Assembly: GCA_025462755.1 (NCBI GenBank)
Contig: JAOAPF010000174.1
Span: forward strand, 1 to 32,783
Reading direction: 5' to 3'
Source: Edaphobacter sp.
GTDB lineage: Bacteria; Acidobacteriota; Terriglobia; Terriglobales; Acidobacteriaceae
DNA: 32,783 bases
The notes beneath the pieces were generated by a model. That model was not told the origin of the DNA. It did not search any database and saw only the letters and a program-made list of their open reading frames with translations. The position numbers and the translations under genes were made by a program. Every line of letters starts with the position of its first letter. The stretch's first letter is position 1. Positions 28,413 through 32,783 of the stretch are shown one piece after another.

Positions 28413-29231
28413 ATGACGCAGCCGTCTCAGACATCCCCCAAAGACCCAAGGCAGCCTGATGCCCCCCGCCCCCAAAAACGCCAGCAACCCGTCATCGCCA
28501 TCGACGGCCCCGCCGGCGCCGGCAAAAGCACACTCGCCGCCCATCTCGCCCGCCGCTTCGGCTTCCTCAACCTCGAAACCGGAGCCATGTACCGCGCTCT
28601 CGCCCTTAAGGCCATCGAGAACGACTACGACTTCGACGAAGAGGCGCCCCTGATGGACCTCGCCAGCAACACCCGCATCACCCTTCAGCCGCAGCTCGAA
28701 GGCAATCGCGTCCTGCTCGACGGCATGGATGTCTCCCGCCGCATTCGCGAGCCCGACGTCACCTCCGCCGCCTCAAAAATCTCCGTCCACCCCCGACTCC
28801 GCGCCTGGATGGTCCAGCAGCAGCGCGCTCTAGGCGAGGCCGGAGGCGTCGTCATGGAAGGCCGCGACATCGGCACCGCCGTCTTCCCCGACGCTGAAGT
28901 CAAAATCTTTCTCGACGCCGCCCCCGAGGTCCGGGGCAACCGCCGCTACCGCCAGGCCACCCCCGAATCGCTCTCCAGCGACCCCAACGCCCCCCAGAAT
29001 GCCTACCGTCAGGCCCCCGATCCCCTCACCGCCGAGCAGCAGCGTCTGGCCAAAGAGGCCATCGTCCGTGAGCTGAAAGAGCGCGACTACCGCGACCGCC
29101 ACCGTGCCGAATCCCCGCTCCAGCCCGCCGCAGACGCCGTTATCCTCGACTCCACCGCCATGACGCTCGACCAGGTCCTCGCGCGCGCCGAAGACATCGT
29201 CCGCTCCCACCTCGCACGTGGAGCCTCGTGA
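28413..29231 (+). CDS. cmk: Cytidylate kinase
   Basis: A 272-residue CMP/dCMP kinase, which makes CDP or dCDP for nucleotide supply. The P-loop GPAGAGKST (residues 32-40) follows VIAID. NLETGAMYRALALKA is the characteristic second block. VTSAASKISVHPRLRAWMVQQQR and VVMEGRDIGTAVFPDAEVKIFLDA form the CMP-binding region, and a helical lid with RELKERDYRDRHRAESPL follows. The end, DAVILDSTAMTLDQVL, is also typical. The N-terminal 25 residues are Pro- and Gln-rich and longer than usual for the family. The ATG lies five bases after the stop of the preceding gene, with GAGGAG 14 bases upstream, inside that gene. The usual neighbour rpsA is not found downstream; a cold-shock gene follows after 253 bases. 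Confidence 0.95.
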   Translation: MTQPSQTSPKDPRQPDAPRPQKRQQPVIAIDGPAGAGKSTLAAHLARRFGFLNLETGAMYRALALKAIENDYDFDEEAPLMDLASNTRITLQPQLEGNRVLLDGMDVSRRIREPDVTSAASKISVHPRLRAWMVQQQRALGEAGGVVMEGRDIGTAVFPDAEVKIFLDAAPEVRGNRRYRQATPESLSSDPNAPQNAYRQAPDPLTAEQQRLAKEAIVRELKERDYRDRHRAESPLQPAADAVILDSTAMTLDQVLARAEDIVRSHLARGAS

Positions 29232-29484
29232 TATCTAACATCCTCGACCTATCTTTGTCGAATGCGAAAAGCTGAATATTCCACTTTTCCGCGGAATTCT
29301 CCACATTGTGTGCACCATAAATTGTGCAACTGTAACTATTTAGGCGATTTTGTAAAAAAAACTTGCCGACTGTGCTAACCTTCACTCATCGTTTGAAACA
29401 GATTGGATTTCTGCAAAGCTCGTACTGTACGAACCCCGATTTGGATCTAGCGGCAAATTCAACAGCAATAAGGAAATAACGGAC

Positions 29485-29685
29485 ATGGAACAAGGGACAG
29501 TAAAGTGGTTTAACGATGCCAAGGGGTTTGGCTTTATCAGCCGTCAGAACGGCGAGGATGTATTCGTACACTACTCGGCGATCAATTCGAACGGTTTCAA
29601 AAGCCTTCAAGAGGGCCAGGCTGTACAGTTCAATGTGGTAAAGGGACCGAAGGGTTGGCAGGCGTCTGACGTCCAGCCTCTCTAG
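29485..29685 (+). CDS. CspA family cold-shock protein
   Basis: A 66-residue cold-shock domain protein that binds single-stranded RNA and DNA and can act as an RNA chaperone. It shows the two RNA-binding motifs, KGFGFI (RNP1) and VFVHYSAI (RNP2), in the usual order, starting [23 protein letters not shown] lies about 10 bases before the ATG. The 253-base AT-rich region before it (29232-29484) should contain the promoter and a long leader, as in many csp genes. TTGTAA at 29350 is a weak -35 candidate, but I cannot define a good -10. A small hairpin TAGTCT/AGACTA starts at the stop codon. The gene is not linked to others in function. Confidence 0.95.
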   Translation: MEQGTVKWFNDAKGFGFISRQNGEDVFVHYSAINSNGFKSLQEGQAVQFNVVKGPKGWQASDVQPL

Positions 29686-29821
29686 TCTTTAGCACTTAGA
29701 CTACACAGCAACAACCAAGTTTTGCGGGAGGGATGGCTCAGGCTATCCCTTTGCGCGTTTTAACACCCGTATATCGCCCAATCTTTAGGCACCCCGGTGC
29801 TGGCTCCGTGACAGTACAAAA

Positions 29822-29910
29822 CTGCCGCATCGAACAGTATCAGCTGCCGCATCGAACAGTACCAGCTGCCGCCATCGAGCAGTACAGAGCCCTGCCGCCA
29901 TCGAATCGAG
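29822..29910 (+). repeat. Short tandem repeat after the cold-shock gene
   Basis: Four units begin with CTGCCGC. Two are 22 bases long (29822-29843 and 29844-29865) and differ at one base. A third of 26 bases and a partial fourth carry CTGCCGCCATCGA. There is no frame constraint that I can see. Confidence 0.8.
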
Positions 29911-29954
29911 TGCAGGGGTTTCGCTCGCCTCGACCTTGGTTGCCTTTGGGATTA

Positions 29955-30012
29955 AGCGCAGGGCTTCAGCCCTGCGATAAAGCTACCCACATTTATGGGG
30001 CTTTAGCCCCGG
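29955..30012 (+). repeat. Double hairpin repeat (GCAGGGC and GGGGC stems)
   Basis: CGCAGGGC pairs with GCCCTGCG around TTCA (29957-29976). After 20 bases, GGGGC pairs with GCCCC around TTTA (29997-30010). I recall double hairpins of this kind as frequent intergenic repeats in Acidobacteria genomes. It sits 39 bases before the end of the leftward gene at 30051 and could serve as its terminator, though there is no T tract. Confidence 0.65.
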
Positions 30013-30050
30013 GCCTTCTCCACCACGCCTCGATCCTTCACCACTAAAAA

Positions 30051-31007
30051 TCACTTAGGCTCAGGCTCCGGCTCGACCGTGCTCATCCCCGGCAGAATCG
30101 TCGACGTCGCCTTGAACTTCCGATAGTCCGACTCCACCGCCTGAAATCTCCCGTTGAAGTGGAAGAACAAAAGCGCCCGCGCCGCCCCATTTCCCTCCAC
30201 CATCGCCGGCAGCCAGACCTCGTTATTGACCTTCCGCTGCTCCATCGAAAAGTTGGTCCCCTTCTGAATATTGACGACCATCCCCACGCCAATCTTGAAG
30301 TTGTTGACAAAATGGCCCTGCGCTTTCACCAGCATTCTGTCCTGTTCATCCACCCAGGCCGTTCCCGCCATGTCGCGGATCACGTCCTCGAACCGGTTCG
30401 TCGTCTTTGCCTTCGGATCACCCACAAAATCTACCGCAATCGTGTCCCGCCCATTCAGCTGCACCCGCCGCGCATTGGTAAAACTTCCCAGCTCCAGCAG
30501 CCGTGACACGGTGACCACCTCGTGTCCACGCGGGTCCGTCTCGGTGCCTTTCTCATCCGCCTTCGCACGTCGCTCCTTGGCCTTCGCCACCTCCTTGTCG
30601 ATCTTTTCGTTTTCTTTCTTCTGCTCGTCCGCGCTCAGCTCTTTTCCATTCTTCTTCGTCAACCGATGCACCGGAACGCCGTTCACCCAGAAGACGTCAT
30701 ACTCCATCGTCTCGCTCTTCTTCACGCCGCCATGCCCATCGGTCTCATCATGCGTCTGCAACGAACGGTACATATAGTCCTTTTCAATCGCTTCTGAAGC
30801 CCTCTGATTCGCCTCCACCGAGTGCATGAGCGCAGGAATATCCGGCAGTGGCCGCTCCCCCTCATCCGGCTTCGTTCCTGCAATCTTTTGCTCCGCCTGC
30901 GACACCGGAGGAGTTCCACTCTGAGCCAGCGCGAAACCGATCCCGCCGGATACTCCCATCCAACCCAACGCAATCACAACCAAAGACCGACGAAAGAGAA
31001 CAACCAT
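30051..31007 (-). CDS. Exported protein of unknown function
   Basis: A 318-residue protein with a signal peptide ending near FALAQSG (about residues 1-29). A helical, charged region follows: residues about 60-90 (HSVEANQRASEAIEKDYMYRS) and a Lys/Glu-rich segment about 119-160 (NGKELSADEQKKENEKIDKEVAKAKERRAKADEKG), which probably forms a coiled coil. The C-terminal half looks like beta sheet (GRDTIAVDFVGDP, GTAWVDEQDRMLVKAQGHFVNNFKIG, WLPAMVEGNGAARALLFFHFNGRF). It loosely resembles the LolA/LolB-like or outer-membrane-lipoprotein-sorting fold, which I cannot confirm. The start ATG 31007 gives the signal peptide. The gene is divergent from the altronate dehydratase gene. Confidence 0.78.
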   Translation of the reverse strand: MVVLFRRSLVVIALGWMGVSGGIGFALAQSGTPPVSQAEQKIAGTKPDEGERPLPDIPALMHSVEANQRASEAIEKDYMYRSLQTHDETDGHGGVKKSETMEYDVFWVNGVPVHRLTKKNGKELSADEQKKENEKIDKEVAKAKERRAKADEKGTETDPRGHEVVTVSRLLELGSFTNARRVQLNGRDTIAVDFVGDPKAKTTNRFEDVIRDMAGTAWVDEQDRMLVKAQGHFVNNFKIGVGMVVNIQKGTNFSMEQRKVNNEVWLPAMVEGNGAARALLFFHFNGRFQAVESDYRKFKATSTILPGMSTVEPEPEPK

Positions 31008-31321
31008 ACCTAACTATAGTTGCGATCGCGTCCTCCCCCGAAACTCCAAACGAAAGGTGAAATATCCGATAGTTTTGGCAATTCACCCCATCTGCCGTAT
31101 CAGTCCTCGCGCTTGACAAATTTCAACCTCCAGAGCCCCTGCGCATCTGATCCTGGGGATCACTCAGGTGCCGGTGAATAGAAATGCAATACCTTCTAAA
31201 TAAACCCAATACCATTACGCACCCCGGTACAAACTGATCTCCATTAGATAGAAGACTTTGCGCAAAAAAACCACGGGGGGCGGCAGCCACTATCCTTTTA
31301 GCGTGCATTTGGAGTAGAGTG

Positions 31322-31333
31322 TGGTCGTACCAA
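31322..31333. promoter_or_regulatory. Possible GntR-type operator before the dehydratase gene
   Basis: TGGTCGTACCA is a short dyad (TGGT with ACCA) located 54 bases before the start codon. UxuR/ExuR and FadR regulators of the GntR family bind sites built on TGGT-N-ACCA, which makes it a reasonable candidate next to a hexuronate pathway gene. The remaining gap 31008-31386 holds nothing else I can support. Confidence 0.3.
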
Positions 31334-31386
31334 TGATTGGGTCGGTAGAGTCCGCGCAACCAATAACCGGAAATAATTAGGACAGT

Positions 31387-32783
31387 TTGAGCCACCAGAC
31401 TCTCAAGCTCGGAAGTTCGGACGACGTTGTGGTCGCCCTCAAGCCTCTGGCCGCGGGCCAGTCGCTCAACGGTCTGCGCCTCACCGCGCTCTCCGACATC
31501 TCTGCCGGACACAAACTGGCCATCCACGCCATAGCCCTCGGCCAGCCCGTCCGTAAGTTCAACCAGATCATCGGCTTTGCCACCCAGCCGATCGCCATCG
31601 GCGAACTCGTCCACACCCACAACCTCGTCACCGGAGACTTCGAGCGCGACTACTCCATCGGCACCGAATCTCACCCGACCAAACTCCTCGAACCCTCCGC
31701 TACCTTCCACGGTATAGTCCGCCCCAACGGCCGAGTCGCCACGCGAAACTACGTAGGCATCCTCACCACCGTCAACTGTTCCGCCACTGTCGCCCGCCGC
31801 ATAGCCGCGTACTTCACCCCCGAAATCCTCAGTGCCTACCCGAACGTCGACGGCGTCGTCACCATCACTCACGGCACAGGCTGCGGCATGGCCGAACACG
31901 GCGAACCCGCCGACCTCCTCCGCCGCGTCTTCGTCGGCTACGCCAACCACCCCAACTTCGCCGGCGTCCTCCTCCTCGGCCTGGGTTGCGAGACCAACCA
32001 GATCGAACCCCTCATTAATCTCATCAGCCCCGGCGGTCTCACCGGCCCCGCAAGCACGCTGCGCACCAGCACCATTCAGGAAGAAGGCGGCACCGCCAGC
32101 TCCATAAAAAAGGGCATCGCCACCGTCCTCGAACTCCTCGAGCAGGCTAATCAAGTCACCCGGACAACCGTCTCCGCCTCCAACCTCATCCTCGGCCTCC
32201 AGTGCGGAGGCTCCGACGCCTACTCCGGCATCAGCGCGAACCCGGCCCTCGGCGCGGCCGTCGACCTCCTCGTCCGCAACGGCGGCACCGCCATCCTCTC
32301 CGAGACCCCCGAGATCTACGGCGCCGAACACCTCCTCACTCGTCGCTCCTCCCGCCCCGAAGTCGCCCATCGCCTCATCGAACGCATTCACTGGTGGGAG
32401 GAGTACACCGCCCGCCACAAAGGCTCCATCGACAACAACCCCCAGCCCGGCAATAAGACCGGCGGCCTGACGACCATCCTCGAGAAGTCCCTCGGAGCCA
32501 TCTCCAAGGGCGGCACCACCAATCTCAACGAGGTCTACCGCTACGCCGAACCCATCCACACCCCCGGCCTCGTCTTCATGGACTCCCCCGGCTTCGACCC
32601 CGTCTCCGCCACCGGCCAGGTAGCCAGCGGAGCCAACGTCATCTGTTTCACCACCGGCCGCGGCTCAGTCTTCGGCTGCAAACCCACGCCATCCCTCAAA
32701 ATCGCCTCCAACACCACCCTCTACAACCGCATGTCCGACGACATGGACATTAACTGCGGCACCATCATCGACGGCGAAGAGAC
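31387..32783 (+). CDS. uxaA: Altronate dehydratase (UxaA family), 5' part
   Basis: The first 465 codons of a UxaA/GarD-type dehydratase; the 3' end is cut by the window. Altronate dehydratase turns D-altronate into 2-keto-3-deoxygluconate in galacturonate breakdown. Residues about 1-95 form the SAF-like N-terminal domain (ALKPLAAGQSLNG, LGQPVRKFNQIIGFATQPI). The main domain follows with RVATRNYVGILTTVNCSATV, ITHGTGCGM, LLLGLGCETNQI, LQCGGSDAYSGISANPALG, and the end KGGTTNLNEVYRYAEP, FMDSPGFDPVSATGQ and TTGRGSVFGCKPTPSLK. These blocks fit altronate rather than galactarate dehydratase. An in-frame stop at 31378 leaves TTG 31387 as the first possible start, with AGGA four bases upstream. Confidence 0.88.
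   Translation, partial: MSHQTLKLGSSDDVVVALKPLAAGQSLNGLRLTALSDISAGHKLAIHAIALGQPVRKFNQIIGFATQPIAIGELVHTHNLVTGDFERDYSIGTESHPTKLLEPSATFHGIVRPNGRVATRNYVGILTTVNCSATVARRIAAYFTPEILSAYPNVDGVVTITHGTGCGMAEHGEPADLLRRVFVGYANHPNFAGVLLLGLGCETNQIEPLINLISPGGLTGPASTLRTSTIQEEGGTASSIKKGIATVLELLEQANQVTRTTVSASNLILGLQCGGSDAYSGISANPALGAAVDLLVRNGGTAILSETPEIYGAEHLLTRRSSRPEVAHRLIERIHWWEEYTARHKGSIDNNPQPGNKTGGLTTILEKSLGAISKGGTTNLNEVYRYAEPIHTPGLVFMDSPGFDPVSATGQVASGANVICFTTGRGSVFGCKPTPSLKIASNTTLYNRMSDDMDINCGTIIDGEE

Noticed and set aside
31123-32559. A 478-codon open frame on the minus strand over the altronate dehydratase gene.
   Set aside because: Its protein is a low-complexity Gly/Asp/Val/Glu mix typical of the antisense frame of a high-GC gene, while the plus strand gives a clear UxaA protein.

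Overview
This 32.8 kb window looks like chromosomal DNA of an acidobacterium, most likely class Terriglobia near Granulicella, Terriglobus or Edaphobacter. The basis is family knowledge and inspection, not a database search. It rests on high-GC coding sequence, a VWA protein of the type expanded in Acidobacteria, two PEP-CTERM proteins, many exported proteins without a recognisable function, and several families of palindromic intergenic repeats. I see no phage, integrase, transposase, CRISPR array, rRNA or tRNA.

Layout, left to right. The window opens inside the 3' end of rpoC with a strong terminator, then a small exported protein. From about 950 to 2830 lies a repeat-rich stretch: seven copies of a modular hairpin repeat interleaved with a PEP-CTERM gene and the tail of a PIN-domain (VapC-like) toxin gene caught between two copies. 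ThpR, an exported protein, a Rid-family protein and an SRPBCC protein follow. A 460-base divergent gap (4290-4749) holds nested inverted repeats that may be a structured RNA. Next come a conserved unknown, a secreted M19 dipeptidase, an exported protein, a DUF6496 protein, a decayed alpha/beta hydrolase gene and a TonB-C-like protein.

From 10.7 to 20.9 kb: a cyclophilin, ROK kinase and DUF6979 run; a convergent VOC protein; a GlsB/YeaQ membrane protein; a PAS-PAS-GGDEF-EAL c-di-GMP enzyme; a secreted esterase; a VWA protein with a Gly-Tyr-Pro repeat; two tandem CGDC thioredoxin-like proteins; and a YihY/BrkB membrane protein. From 20.9 to 29.2 kb lie housekeeping genes: pyruvate kinase, a small basic protein, a second PEP-CTERM protein, mutL, a large winged-helix-like protein with a disordered basic tail, and cmk. 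The right end has a cold-shock protein, a repeat-filled gap, an exported unknown and the 5' part of an altronate dehydratase (UxaA) gene cut by the window edge.

The genes form short co-directional runs (10744-12629, 18896-20937, 26182-29231) rather than one pathway. The most unusual content is the repeats. One hairpin family varies its inner stem while keeping pairing. Three repeat families share the same seven-base loop. One repeat is read in frame inside the MutL linker. One copy is flanked by 12-base direct repeats.
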